Shown here: positions 50,672 through 63,957 of the stretch, in pieces
How positions within the stretch are numbered: the stretch's first letter is position 1
Layout of the letters: every line of letters starts with the position of its first letter
Source: Rheum nobile
Lineage: Eukaryota > Streptophyta > Magnoliopsida > Caryophyllales > Polygonaceae
Direction: 5' to 3'
Assembly (NCBI GenBank): GCA_027886185.1
Contig: WOAB01000323.1
Span: 682,001 to 746,000 of the forward strand
Length of the DNA: 64,000 bases
The notes under the pieces: model-generated
The model's database searches: none
What the model saw: only the letters and a program-made list of their open reading frames with translations
What the model was told of the DNA's origin: nothing
Position numbers and translations under genes: made by a program

Positions 50672-53600
50672 CTAGTGTAGTACCCGTGCCTTGCACGAGA
50701 TCTGTTTATTTTTTCTTACATTTGTAAAAATAGTATATTTTAATTATATGTTTCATTGATATATAAACATATAGTTAATTACTGTTATAGAAGTAGATAA
50801 ATTCTAATATAAAAAATGACTAATCGACTAGAAATACTCAAGATATAAAAAATACATTATATAAAGAGAGGCGGAACTCTCCATAACTTTATTAATAATA
50901 AAAATTGGCTAAGTAGTCTTTGAAACATGGATAATCACACCCCCTAACATCAATACTACTAAAACGATAAAGCATAATAAAAATGTTCATCTAATACATG
51001 AAAATGAAACACTAAACATAAAATTTGGCATGATGTTCAAAATTGCTACAAATTATCAAAAACTTCCTTGTATACTACATTGGTTGTAGTATTATATATC
51101 TTCTTGTCTTTGTCGCAAATCAATATCTTCAAACCTTTCTTGCTAGTCTCCCTTGATGATGCAACATAAAACTGACCATAACTGAAAACATGGCGTGAAA
51201 GATACAAACCGACATTTGCAAGAGATTGGCCCTGGCTCTTGTTTATGGTCATAGCAAAACAGACACTCAAGGGAAATTGTCTTCGTTGAAACTTGAAAGG
51301 GAATGAAGTGTCTGATGGTGACATGATCATGCGAGGAATCAAAACTGTATGTCCAATATTGCTGCCTGAAATAATTCTCCCTTATATGACATGACTGCCA
51401 AGTTGTGTGGTTATCAATCTCGTCCCGTTGCATAAACCTGAAGACTGATCAATATTTCGAAGCAACATAATAGGGACCCCAATCTTAAGTTTCAGTACAT
51501 CATTCGGCAAACCAGAACATCTAATACTGTTCAAGTAGTCAGACGTATAAATACTTGCATCACTGTCTTTAACAGAACCTACCTTACACAGACTATCCGA
51601 ACTGAGATAGACCTTTTCATCACCAGGTAACGAAGACAATATATAGTCATTAACTTTATCTACCTCTTTGTGTGTTGGTGCAAGAATTGCTCGTTCTTCA
51701 AAGTATGTCGGAGACCACTGATCGTCCATAAGAGAGGGATAAATAGATTTAATAACTGTTGGAATCAAATCTAAGTCATAATCCTTCACCAATAGTTCAT
51801 CAGGAATTTCTATTTGCGCTTCCCCATCATTGTCAACACCTACAGTCACATCTCCGATGCTTAATACCCATTCAGAAAATTCATTTGCTTCTTGGATCTC
51901 AAAATCAGATGTACCTTGTTGAATCCTCATGTTTCTTGTCAAAGTAAGAACTTTGCAATGGTCCCACAAATAAGAGGAATTAATGGTGGCAAAAACAACA
52001 TCTTGCCTGCTCCCTTTTGAGATAACGTGTATGATTTGCCTAAAGTCTCCATCAAATACTACGACTTCCCTCCAAAAGGCTATTCTGAACTAAGGGGATT
52101 TGTAGCCTATAAAATATTTCTTAACGTCCTGTCTAATGCTTCAAAACAGAACCTATTCGTCATTGGAGCTTCATCCCAGATAATAAGTTTGGCGGCACAT
52201 ATCAACTCAGAAAGTTCCGTACATGAACATATAGGACACGTTGAATCCTCATTAACTTGCAAATGTATTTTAAACCTCGAATGAGCAGTTCTACCGCCAT
52301 GTATTAGGAGAGCCACATTTCCACTTGAAGCAACAGTAAGGACTATTTCACCTTTAGACGCCGAAAGTTCCCTCCATGTATAAGTTTTGCATGTTCCACC
52401 ATAACCATATAAGAAGAAGACACCCCCGTTATTTGATAAAATAAAATTCATGATCTCATCAAACACCCATTTCTGCTCCATTGTAAATCTAGAAATTAAT
52501 TATGCATGCTCATCGGCTAGACATGTTGTGTCATATCGAAGTTCATCTTGTATAAGCTTGTTGACACCTTCAGATATGAGACTTGAATCTACAGAAGGCA
52601 TGGTTTTATAGTGGCTCAAACTACTACCATTTCATTGTAATAACTTGTCAATTTTGGCAAGAGCATAATTTTGTAATTGATCATCTGTTAGATGCAAATC
52701 TGCATATAAATAGCATGCACATGTCACTACAATTAAATGAGTAAAATATGTGCATGAAAAAGTAAATCAAATAGAATTAAGATTATGATCATGTAAACAT
52801 CGATAATGAAATGCATACCCTTAATTCGGAGAATTCTCATCTGTTTGTTGACAATATCATCTGCTAGAAGCCTCCATGTTTGTTCCCAAACAAACTCTGG
52901 CCTTGACATGCTATCAGACAACAAAAGAAATACAAATAGACTACTAATGTAGTGTGCCGATTCCCAAAAACTTGCTTCAGTTATCCCGTCAATATGTTCT
53001 ATGTCATCATCTAACAACCTCAATGCATAGCAAGCTTCTTTAAATGTAGGATAAACTCTACCCTCAACAGTCCTTAAATCTTCGTAGCATGTTGGCCCTT
53101 TAATATGATTCAACAAAATTCTAAGATAGTACTTCTCGCCACTACCCGGAGGTACGTGATAAATCCTTCCAACCGAACCACGCCTATCACATTTTTTCCA
53201 ATGCCTAGATGAAGCTACCCAAACAAATTTCTCTAGAAATTCGGAGTATGTCAAATCTTTACCTTCTGAAAACTTTTTGTTAGACTCCATCCATTGCAGA
53301 AACATTGATTTTTCACTTTCATAATCATTTAAGACGGCATCAATAGGATCATCATCATCAAATAAAACGCTTTCCTCACCAGGAAGGTGCAAATTCAACT
53401 GTTGAACAGCAGGAGTCCTGTAATGAATATCAAAGTCAAAAATCCTCCAAGCCGCTTCACACGCCGATATATAGCGACAATTGTAGTAGTTTTTTATTTC
53501 GTCCATGCCATCATCATCGAAATTGTTTGCATCAGAGCTTGATATTGCAATAGTGACGCAATCATGCCCTTTATTTATGTACTTGAACAAATACTTGATA

Positions 53601-55767
53601 GAGCCCGATCGATTGCACCATTCAACGTTTATATGTGCATTGTATTTTAGGAGAAAAAATGCATTATAAGGAACCACATACCGATTATCAAGGGGAACTC
53701 CACTCTTTTCGATCGTTCTACCATCTTCACGTCTTCGGTAAACAAGGTAGTCATCTTCATCAACAAAAGTTTGTTCAATAAATTATTTTGGAAAGTACTT
53801 TCTACATTTTCCATCTGTCATACACAGAGAGGATCGATTAGAAGCTCCGCATGGACCATGCATCATGAAATTTGTCACCACCTTGTATAAATCAGCATAC
53901 TCTGTTGGGTGTGGAATTTCAGCCGAGATGACCGTATCGATATCTGTAGTGGTTGGCAACTTAGATTCCTTATCTAGAAACAACAAAATATGGGCATGAA
54001 GCAAACCACGCTTCTGGAATTCTATTGTGTAAATAACTGTAAAACATCAAGAAGTCCGAATAAATACAAATTATCTAATATTAAATAAATCATAAATTGA
54101 TACATATATGGACTATAAACTTGCGAGGATAAAAAAACATAAAAGAAATTGAAACAACAACTAAAGTAAGGAAAGTCGAAAGAGACGTTACCCAAATTAA
54201 CCTTGCCAAAGATTTTTTTAACTTTGAAATCTTGTATCATGGACTCTAGTTTCATGTGGAAGACTCTACATATAATGTATGGCCGATCCTCTGGCTGTAG
54301 ACCCCTTTCTTCGCAAAACTTTACAATTTCAGGCCATTTTGAATTGCATGTGAATGTTATGAATAGATCGGGATAACCATGGTGTTTGCATATTGCCATT
54401 GCATGTTGATAGTTCTACTGCATGTATCTCGAACCGCCTGTAAATGAAGATGGCAACACTATTCGCTTTTCGGATGAAGCAGGTGCTGTATGACCCTTGC
54501 TCGTTGCTGCTGTAAGATTATTATATAAATCAGCCCGTATGTTCTTCTGATGAGTTCGATGGTAGTTCAACCTTTCTGCTTCAATCATTGTATAAACATA
54601 AACCAAGAACTGTTGAAACAACTTTCTAGATGACCTAAGAGTCCCAGCTTTGCCTCGACGCTCATGGATTCTAAACTGACATAATTCTTTGATCGTAACC
54701 CTTGTCCTCTTCCTTGCAGAAGTGTTGCCCCTTTCACTTAAAGCAATGCCAGGTCTGTAGCCGTCCTCACCATAAGGGAATGCCAATGGATATTGAAGCG
54801 CAAGGTACGAAGGATGCAATTCGTGAATTCGCTGTAACTGACCAGTTGTATGAAGTATAATGTCCCTGTGCGAGAGATTTGTACCAATATCACCAAGAAT
54901 AAGAGCAGTAACCTCGGAGCTCGTTGGGAGATTATATCTCCGACCATCAATGTTTCTTTTGCTAAGTAGGCACAACTTGACATATGTCACACCTTCATCC
55001 TTAAATCGGTCTCTTGCCATTCTAAATGCCTTTGCATGGGGGTTGTGTTGATCTATCATCTTTCTCAACTCAGTCACAAAAGAATCATCAACTTTTTTTA
55101 CTCTAGAGTTGTCATAAGTAAACATCAAAATAATGTCTTAATAAAAAAGGTAATATTAAATAACCATATTTCGTAACAAAATAAATATAAATATACATAA
55201 TAGGCATACCTTATGGCACTGATTCTGTTTGATTCCTCGTTTTCAGTGTCATATATATATAGTTGCAAAAACTTTGGCGTTGAGCCGGGTACTGGTAACA
55301 AACTCCCTATTTTGTGGAAATTATGGCCATGCATTCGGCAACAATAAGCTCCACGGCCTTTCGTGATGGGAGACCTTACCTCCCAAAGAGGTGAAAGAAA
55401 ACATCATATTGTAAGATGTAATATTGTCACCAAATTGTTTGCTTTTTGGATGCTTATTTGTCAAAAGATTAGCCAGCAACGGGGGTGCCTCTTGTATCAA
55501 TGGGAGCTCAATTTTTCCTTTCATGCAACATAAGAAAGATATATGAGATATATCTTCGCTTGAAGAGTCTTGTGTATTTAATCTTTCAGCATGCCATAGT
55601 AATGCACCACAATGCAGACATTCATACACAACTTCACCGTGATCGAGGTATTGCACTATAAAATATAAATAAGTGTTAAACAATACACAAACAAATGTTA
55701 ACAACTCACCAAATAATACGAAGGAAGTACATGGATTACCAGTATGATTTGTTGTTGTTCTATTCAC
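50672..55767 (-). mobile_element. Autonomous-type Helitron, decayed, 3' end defined
   Basis: On the minus strand the element ends CGTGCAAGGCACGGGTAC then TACACTAG, followed by T. That is a small hairpin just before CTAG, as Helitrons have. The interior encodes Rep and helicase domains in the right order. The 5' TC end could not be found and may lie beyond 56200, so 55767 is only the first recognised coding sequence. Confidence 0.75.
51046..55767 (-). pseudogene. Helitron Rep/helicase (RepHel), broken
   Basis: Order of domains on the minus strand. N-terminal Cys motif region: YLDHGEVVYECLHCGALLWH (about 55650). Helitron-like N domain: RIVLPSSFTGGSRYMQ, then MAICKHHGYPDLFITFTCN. Rep HUH site: GLLHAHILLFL. 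Partner tyrosine motif: SIKYLFKYINKG. Helicase Walker A region: FFLYGYGGTCKTYTW, with Cys where a second Gly is usual in GTGKT. Walker B: LIIWDEAPM. C-terminal motif: FAMTINKSQGQSL. Lesions include a frameshift near 55380 (the frame resumes at MHGHNFHKIGSLLP), TAG after RYMQ (54415-54417), TAA after CRKYFPK (about 53783), a frameshift near 52050 and TAA at 51382-51384. Probable introns lie near 54190-54040 and 52800. RepHel cuts and rejoins the element by rolling-circle replication; this copy cannot. Confidence 0.85.
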
Positions 55768-56510
55768 TTCTGCGACAGGATCTGTAAAGTATACTATTGA
55801 TAAACCCGAAATAAAGGTCGATAAAATAAAGTATACAAAATATTAAACACTGCTAAAAGGTGTTTATTTTAAAATACATTATGGACATTACAACGTATAA
55901 AACAATTTTAATGTAATGCAAAAAAGGATCCTATTATCATGACATAATAATACAAATATTGATATTAATTATACCATTAATGATAATTGGTAATGTAGAT
56001 GAACACCCTGGCAACGCAGATGAAGTTGTAGTTGACATGATGAGGGGATCTGGAGCTTGCTACTGGAGGGTTTCCGAAACACTAATTTTCTGGTGAAGGA
56101 AGTTAAGGCTCGCAAGAACCCATGGTGATGTGGAGTTTTTATCTGAAGTTGAAGGCTGGAATTGTCCGCACCAAACATTAGTCGTGAGTCCCTCTTTCTC
56201 TCTCTATCTATAAATCTGGAGATCCCGAATGAATTCTATTCATTAAACCGTGAAAAAATGGTAATCAGGGGAATTTTGATATAATTGGGTGCTAAATCTT
56301 CAGTAAAAAATGAAATTTCGGTTTGATTTGAATCGTTTTATTCTATTCAGTGATTTGATATTTCGCAACAGATTGCAATATTGCATGGCTAGATCTGTAT
56401 ATTTGTTTTGTTTTAAGTTTGAGATATTTTCTTGGCATGAATCGATTAAAGAATTACAGATTGAAAATTTTGTTTGTAAACAAAATTAACATGTTAGTGG
56501 ACTAAAACTT
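55768..56510. other. Region upstream of RepHel, no clear gene
   Basis: A 69-codon minus-strand frame (55969-56178) is not recognisable. The DNA is moderately GC-rich at 55980-56190, then AT-rich. Confidence 0.4.
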
Positions 56511-57598
56511 AATGGGCTTATTGGGCCATAAAATGTTTATATATATTTTTAAGACGCTGCTACCAGTTTATGGGCTTATCGGCCCAATACGTAGATGTCA
56601 AATTTAATAAAATCGATTGGACATATTTTAACATATTATTAATACATAAAAACAAAAAAAATGAATAAATGTCTCGTGCTTTTCTAGATCCGAACCTCTA
56701 GCTTACATATCTGAACCATATAATGTGCTAATTGGGCCAAATTAATTTGTATACTTATTAATGGGCATGTACACATTAAATGTGCTTATTGGGCCAAATA
56801 AAACTGACACAACATATTGAAAATTAGGTTCGTGTGTATTTTTTTTTATAATGGGCTTATTGGACCATAAAATATGTATATATATTTTTATGACGGTGCT
56901 ACCATTTAATGAGCTTATTGGGCCAATAGGTTAATGTTAAATTTAATAAAACCGAATAGACATATTAAGATAATATTAATACTTAAAAACAGGAAAAAAA
57001 GAAAAAAAATCATAATATACCTGACTATTACGTTTGTAAATATAGTTATATTTATAAATAAAACATATTTTAATTAATGGTCTTATTGGCCCATTACATG
57101 ATTACAAATTACAACAGCATACCAAACTTTAATGGGCTTATAGGCCCAATTAAAAAATAAAGAAATTTGTATTAGCGGCCCAAATCTGTATTATCGAAAA
57201 TTATTGACATATCAGTATTATTAGTATATAATGGGCTTATTGGCCCATTTATTGCTTACTACTTGTAATGAGACTGCTAAATTTTAATGGGCTTATTATG
57301 GCTTTAGGCCCAAATTCAAAATTTGCTCAATTTGTATTTCCGACCACATAAAATCGGGCAATTATTATTTAATACGAAATTGACTTATGTGCCCAAATAA
57401 TACTTTTATAGCTCGTAAAATGTTCATGAACAAATAATTTCTTTAATGGGCTTATGGGCCAAGTATGAAAAAACGTAACATTAAATAGAGGCCCAAATGC
57501 CCTCTCAACCCCCCCTATGTATTTAGGTTATACATTTTCAGATGCGTCTACCCTAACCCTGTCTTTTTTTCTTTTTCTTTTTTCTTTTGCCGACAATG

Positions 57599-57688
<90 letters not shown>

Positions 57689-57695
57689 ATTTCCA

Positions 57696-57749
<54 letters not shown>

Positions 57750-57851
57750 ATTTCCAAATCCTTGGACTTCTCAAAACCCTTTCTATTTGTTGTAAATCAC
57801 CGCAAACCCTTTCACTAAATCACCGCAAACGCTTTCTCTTTGCTATAAGCA

Positions 57852-57916
<65 letters not shown>

Positions 57917-58274
57917 TCTTTCTCTGAAGATCCTTTTCGTTTCATTTCCCCCCCTGGTTCCTTAGTTTCTTATATTAATGAAATAATTGCTTTCATATGA
58001 GGATATCTGGAGGTTGGGAAGAGATATGGAAAGAGGATGTTCTGTCGAGATCCAAAGTGATAAATGTAAGCATGGTCTCTGTCTTTGTCTGTCTTTATCT
58101 CTTTCTTTGTCTTTATCTCTTTCTCTGCAGATCCTTTGTTTGATTTATTTCTTGGTTCATTACTCTATGAAAATAATGAAATAATTTATTTCATATGAGC
58201 AGATCTGGAGGTTGGTGAAGAGATATGGAAGGGGATGATGTTCTGGCGAGCTCCAAAGTTGATAAATGTAAGCA

Positions 58275-58346
<72 letters not shown>

Positions 58347-59400
58347 AGATCCTTCGTTTGATTTTTTCTCTGGTTCACTACAATCTCATATTTATTAAAT
58401 AATTTATTTCATATGTCGAGATCTGGAGGTTGGTGAGGATTGTACATTGAAGGAGGAGGTTATGGCGATATCCCTACCGTCATCAAGGAATCAAAATGTA
58501 AGCTCTCTCTGTCTCTATATCTATTTATCTACATCTCTAGCGACCCATTATTTTTGAAATACTTGATTGCTTTCTGCTCAATAAAACTGGGATTTTGGAT
58601 TTCATTCGGTATTGATTTTTTTTATTTTATAGTTTACGAACATGATAATTTTTAGATAGATTATTTTAGCTGTTTGTCGTAATGCTAGGTTAGATGTTTT
58701 ATTTTTTGGTTTGAGTATGAGATATTTTTTGCCATGAATTGATTGTAAGCGTCGCTAAATAAAAAAATGATTTGTGACAAAAAATGAACAGCTAAACAAA
58801 TACATTATAATGGGTTTAATCTTATATCATCTATTGATAAAACTGAACGACATATTTAAATATTAATACTTAAAAAATAATAAATAAGTGGAACATCCTA
58901 GAAAAGGCTGCTAAAATGAATAAGTGACTGTACAACTTTTGAACCTTGTAGCATATAGATCTGAACACTCTAGAAATAGGATGTTAAACATTTAATGAGC
59001 TTAATTGCAGAATTTCAACCGACTAATTACCCAGATCCGAACACTCTAGAAAAGTGCGGCCCAAAATGTATATGTTAAAATGGCTTAATGGGCTTATTGA
59101 CCCATTTATAATTAATAAAACCGATAACCTTTAACCCTAATGATTAATAATACTAATGATAACCTTTAATGGGCTTATAGGCCCAAAAAGCAAAAATCAA
59201 ATATTAGTATTTGCGGCCTAGAATGTATAACATATATATATTTAATGGGCTTATAGGTATTATATAATTGCGGCCCAAGATGAACAAATTTTATTTTAAA
59301 CGAACGACAATAATATAGCCTAGGAACCATTCGACTTAGTAATGGGCTTGCTTTTGGCCCAATTAAAAATTTATTTTGTGTATTGGCCCAATTCAACACA
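56511..59400. repeat. Dense cluster of TGGGCTTATTGGCCCA-like elements
   Basis: More than twenty occurrences of AATGGGCTTATTGGGCC, AATGGGCTTATAGGCCCAA or GCGGCCCAA lie at irregular spacing, for example near 56511, 56570, 56790, 57132, 57231, 57285, 57445, 59087, 59168 and 59340. A few more lie at 61349-61510. TGGGCC/TGGGCT are the cores of plant site II (TCP-bound) promoter elements. Spacer sequence is AT-rich and non-coding. Confidence 0.8.
57601..58500. repeat. Long (CT)n tracts between repeated exon-like segments
   Basis: Pure CT tracts run at 57601-57684, 57701-57746, 57855-57911 and 58278-58344. Between and after them a segment of about 70 bases recurs at about 57999, 58200 and 58418 (GATCTGGAGGTTGGTGA(A)GA...AAAGTTGATAAATGTAAGC). 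Each follows AG and ends at GTAAG, mimicking internal exons. Frames inside are short and inconsistent. Confidence 0.85.
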
Positions 59401-62400
59401 TACTGTAATACTTTCATAACTTTATCATACTTGTTTCTAAACCCTAAATCAAAACACCAACCCTAAACCCTAACCCATAATCCTAAACCCTAACCCCAAA
59501 CCCAATCCTAAACCCAACCCTAAACCTAACCCTAACCCTAAACCTGAAACTCTAAACCCTAAACTGCATATATTGGATTATTTGTTAAATGTTAATTGTT
59601 GTTTGGCTATAATTAACTAATATTTTCCTTATCTATCTATTTATCTGTGTGCATGTATGATATTGAATTTGAAATTCTATAATCATATACTAAGGAAAAT
59701 TATCAATATTGAAATATATGTTGCAATGTATGTATGAAAGACAACTTTTTCTAAGTATATAAAAATATGTAAATAGACAGAACAATTTTATAAATTATAG
59801 TACCTTTTTATATAGCTACGATATGCCGTACAAGAAGATATTAACCATTGCAATTGTTTCCTCTCTCTGATTGCATGTTAGCACGCGATGTGTCCCTGAT
59901 CACAACACTGAATATTACATTGCGAGTGTCAAGTTCAATATGCTCATACTATGCAAGGTAGTCCTTCTGCCATTTCAATTTAGATTATTTCTTTTTGCTT
60001 CATAACTTATATTCTAATTACTGATTTTCAAACTGTTTCTTATAGATTTCAAAATATAACCCCGAATATAAATGGTTCCGAACTGGAATTCAGATAGCCA
60101 GAATGTAAAGTTCAATTTGACTCATATTCTGCAAGGTACTGCTTGTAGCTTATTTAATTGGTAGTTGATTAATGATTTAAAAAAAATTCCAACTATAGGT
60201 TTCAACATATGCATTCCAAGATACATCTCTTAGTCTGATTCAAGATATACTTCCAGGTCATGGTTAGTTATCTTATAAAATTAACATCATTCTATGTTAA
60301 ATTAATTTATAAATCTATTATGTACTTAACTTATTTATTTTATTATAGGAATTCCATGTCAGATTGGATTCTACAAATAAGCCAAGACCTAAACCCTAAC
60401 CTAAACTGAAAGATCTAAATGTATGCCTCCTATACTAAAATTAAGACTATAATTTATTGCTCATTAACTTGTATTCTAATCACTAAATTAAAAACATTTA
60501 CAACTACAGGTTTGAGCATTTGTCCTCCAACATAGATATCTTACTCTGATTTAAGATATACAATAAGGTCATGGTTCTATCTCTTTACACTTAACATGAA
60601 TATTTTAATTTATTTTATAAATATATTCATTAATTCCAATAATTTATTGTTGGTATAGGATTGCCAAGTGGGAGCTCGGATTGGACTCAGAAATAGCAAA
60701 ATTTGGATTGGTATTGCTTAAACATGAACGACATAAAGGTATGCCTAGAACTAAATGCTCTGAATTTTTTTTGCATAGAGTAGTCAATAGTTTAGCGTTA
60801 GATATTTAACCTAAATCATATAACTGAAGACTAATGATTTAGTTATAAATAAACACAATCAAACATTACAAATCGAACCACATAAACATAAACAATACCT
60901 TGTAGTTTCGATTCCTCCTAGGATTGAACATCTGCTTAGTTTTTTCTATGCTATCATAACCATTAATTTAAAAAACTCCACACATAAAACTCCTTGTGCA
61001 ATCTTCTAGCATATATATTATATATATACAAATTGATTTCATATGATTCATTATCTTATGGCTCATTGATTTTTTTTGATTTTATAGTTTACGAACATGA
61101 TAATTTTAGCTAGATTATATTAGTTTTCTGGTGTAATGCTATGTTAGATGTGTTTCTTTATTTGCATGTTTTTGGTTCAAGTCTTGAGATTTGTTCTTGC
61201 AATGAATAAGTGTAACATGCTAGAAAAGGCTGCTAAAATTAATAAGTGTATGTACACCTCCTGAACCCTGTATTATACAGAACTAAAAACTCTAGAAAAA
61301 GCTGACAAACATTTAATGAATACATCAACATTTATGGATTACAAATGTAATGGGCTTATTGGCCCATTAAATTAAATATATAAATATATTTTTGGTCCAC
61401 CTCGTAATAAGGCTGATAAACTTTAATGGACTATTAGGCCCAAAACCCAAAATCACAAACATTGTATGTGTGGCCCCAATTAAAAATTTATGTGGTTTAT
61501 TGGCCCAATTAAACAACTACAGCAAGTCTCTCACATCTTGACCGTAAATGTTTCTAAACCCTAAACCTTAAATCAAAACCCTAAACCCTAAACCCAACCC
61601 TAAACTAACCCTAACCTTAATCCTAAACCCTAAACACATAAATGCATATATTTGAATATTTGTTAAATGTTAATAGTTGTTTGGCTATAATAACTACTAT
61701 TTTCTATAGCTGTCTATTTCTATGTGTGCAAGTATGATATTGAAATATATGTATAAAAGACATATTTTTCAAAGTATATAAAAATATGTAAATAGACAGA
61801 AGAATTTGATAAATTACAATACCTTTTTATATAGCTTAGAGATGTCGTAAAATAAGATATTAACCTTTGTAATTGTTTCCTCTCTCTGATTGCATGTGAG
61901 CAGGCGAGGTGTCCCTGATCACAACACTGAACATTACATTGCGAATGTCAAGTTCAATATGCTCATACTATGCAAGGTAGTCCTTCTGTCATTTCAATTT
62001 AGATTTTTTTTTTTGCTTCTGAACTTATAATCTAATTACTGATTTTCAAATTGTTGCTTATAGATTTTAAAATATAACCTCCAATATAAATGGTTCTGAA
62101 TTGAGAATCAGATAGCCAGAATGTAAAGTTCACTTTGACTCATATTCTACAAGGTATTGCTTGTAACATATAAATTTAGCCTATCTTTAGCATAATTAAC
62201 TGGTAGTCTGATTAATGATATAAATAAATTTTCAATTACAGGTTGCAACATATGAAATCCAAGATACATCTCTTAGTCTGATTCAAGATATACTTCTAGG
62301 TCATGGTTATTTATCTTTAAAATTAACATCATACTATGTTAAATTAATTTATAAATCTATTATGAAATTAACTTATTAGTTTTTGTTATAGGAATTCCAT

Positions 62401-63125
62401 GTCGGATTGGATTCGACAAATAAGCCATGACCTAAACCCTAACCTAAACTGAAAGTTCTAAAGGTATGCCTCTTATACTAAATTTACGTCTATAATTTAG
62501 TGCTCATTAACTTGTATTCTAATCACTGAATTAAAAACACTTACAATTACAGGTTTGAGCATTTGTCCTCTAGCATAGATCTTTTACTCTGATTGAAGAT
62601 ATACAATAAGATCATGGTTCTATCTCTTTACACTTAACATGAATATTTTTAATTTATTTTATAAATCTATTCATTAATTCCAATGATTTATTGTTGCTAT
62701 AGGATTGCCATGTGGGAGCTCGGATTGGACTCAGAAATAGCAAAATTTGGATGTATTGCTTAAACATGAACGACATAAAGGTATGCCTAGAACTAAATGC
62801 TCTGATTTTTTTTGCATAGAGTAGTCAGTAGTTTAGCGTTATATATTTAACCTAAATCATATAACTGAAGACTAATGATTTAGTTGTAAATAAACACAAT
62901 CAAACATTACAAATCAAACCACATAAACATAAACAATACCTTGTAGTTTCGATTCCTCCTAGGATTGAACAGTTGCTTAGTTTTTTCTATGCTATCATAA
63001 CCATTAACTTTAAAAAACTCCACACACAGAACTCCTTGTGCAATCTTCTAGCATATATTATATATATACAAATTGATTTCATATGATTCGTTATCTTATG
63101 GCTCATTGATTTTTTTTGATTTTAT
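58616..63125. repeat. ~2-kb tandem duplication with nested sub-repeats
   Basis: The two copies join near 61080, both beginning GATTTTATAGTTTACGAAC or its close variant (58616 and 61078). Matching landmarks are GTGTCCCTGATCACAACACT (59890, 61911), GGATTGCCA(A/T)GTGGGAGC (60659, 62703) and ACATGAACGACATAAAGGTA (60722, 62764). The first copy is longer (about 2.46 kb against 2.04 kb). Within each copy, two sub-repeats of about 250 bp share CAGGTTT(C/G)A.CAT, GATATAC and GGTCATGGTT. Confidence 0.85.
59440..59570. repeat. Telomere-like AAACCCTAA block
   Basis: Degenerate AAACCCTAA/AACCCTAA units run in an irregular tandem series at about 59440-59565. The duplicated copy lies at 61553-61637. They are interstitial and imperfect, so they do not mark a chromosome end. 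Confidence 0.85.
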
Positions 63126-63858
63126 ATAATTTTTTGATTCTATATCAATTAATAAAAACATATTATTTTCATATACCCGATCTGTGTTTTTTTACAACTT
63201 AACATAAACAAAGAATAATTCTCCTTATACATGTTTTCAAATAAAAAATGATATTTTGTTTTCAATGTGCAATCATATAAACTTACAAATATATGAAACA
63301 TATTTATTTCCTTCTAGGCTTAGACTTAGATCAATCTATTATTTCCTTACGCAGATTCACGTCTATAAGTAATCAAACACTTAAAATCCTATTTTGTCGT
63401 TTATCAACATAAATAAACTAATCATAAAAAAAATCTTTTACACGTTTTTATATTCAGTATGATGTCTGTAAAAAGGAATAAAACATGTCCTTGCAAACAA
63501 TCATAACCAAAAATTATATTCATTATTTGATTGCATTTCTGAAAAACTTTACTTTATATTCATATTCTTAATTTCCTTAAGTGTTTATCTATAACCAAAC
63601 AAATACATTAATATTTTTCAGCTTATGAACATATTGCTTTAAAAAAACATTATCTTCATTATACAATATTTTCTAAGCAAACAGACCATTCAAAATTATT
63701 TAAATATCCATAAAATATATCTTCATAATATCAATAATAATGTATTTCCTAAATGAAAAAAAACTAACAATCACTTATTCTAGAAACGAAATGACATAGA
63801 CAATTAGAAATAATTTTAACTTAAAAAACTTAAAACACACACAAAATTTGTAGTATCT
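63126..63858. other. AT-rich DNA, no gene visible
   Basis: No coding frame or repeat of note is visible before the TTC tract. Confidence 0.5.
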
Positions 63859-63859
63859 C

Positions 63860-63957
63860 CTTCTTCTTCTTCTTCTTCTTCTTCTTCTTCTTCTTCTTCT
63901 TCTTCTTCTTCTTCTTCTTCTTCTTCTTCTTCTTCTTCTTCTTCTTCTTCTTCTTCT
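63860..63957. repeat. (TTC)n microsatellite
   Basis: An almost perfect TTC run of about 32 units grades into CTCCTCCTCC at 63956-63970. Confidence 0.95.

Noticed and set aside
57517..58378. Ser-Leu and Arg-Glu repeat proteins
   Set aside because: They are pure translations of the CT/GA microsatellite with no start or splice context.
59440..59570. True telomere
   Set aside because: The AAACCCT units are irregular, short and interstitial, and are themselves part of the 2-kb duplication.
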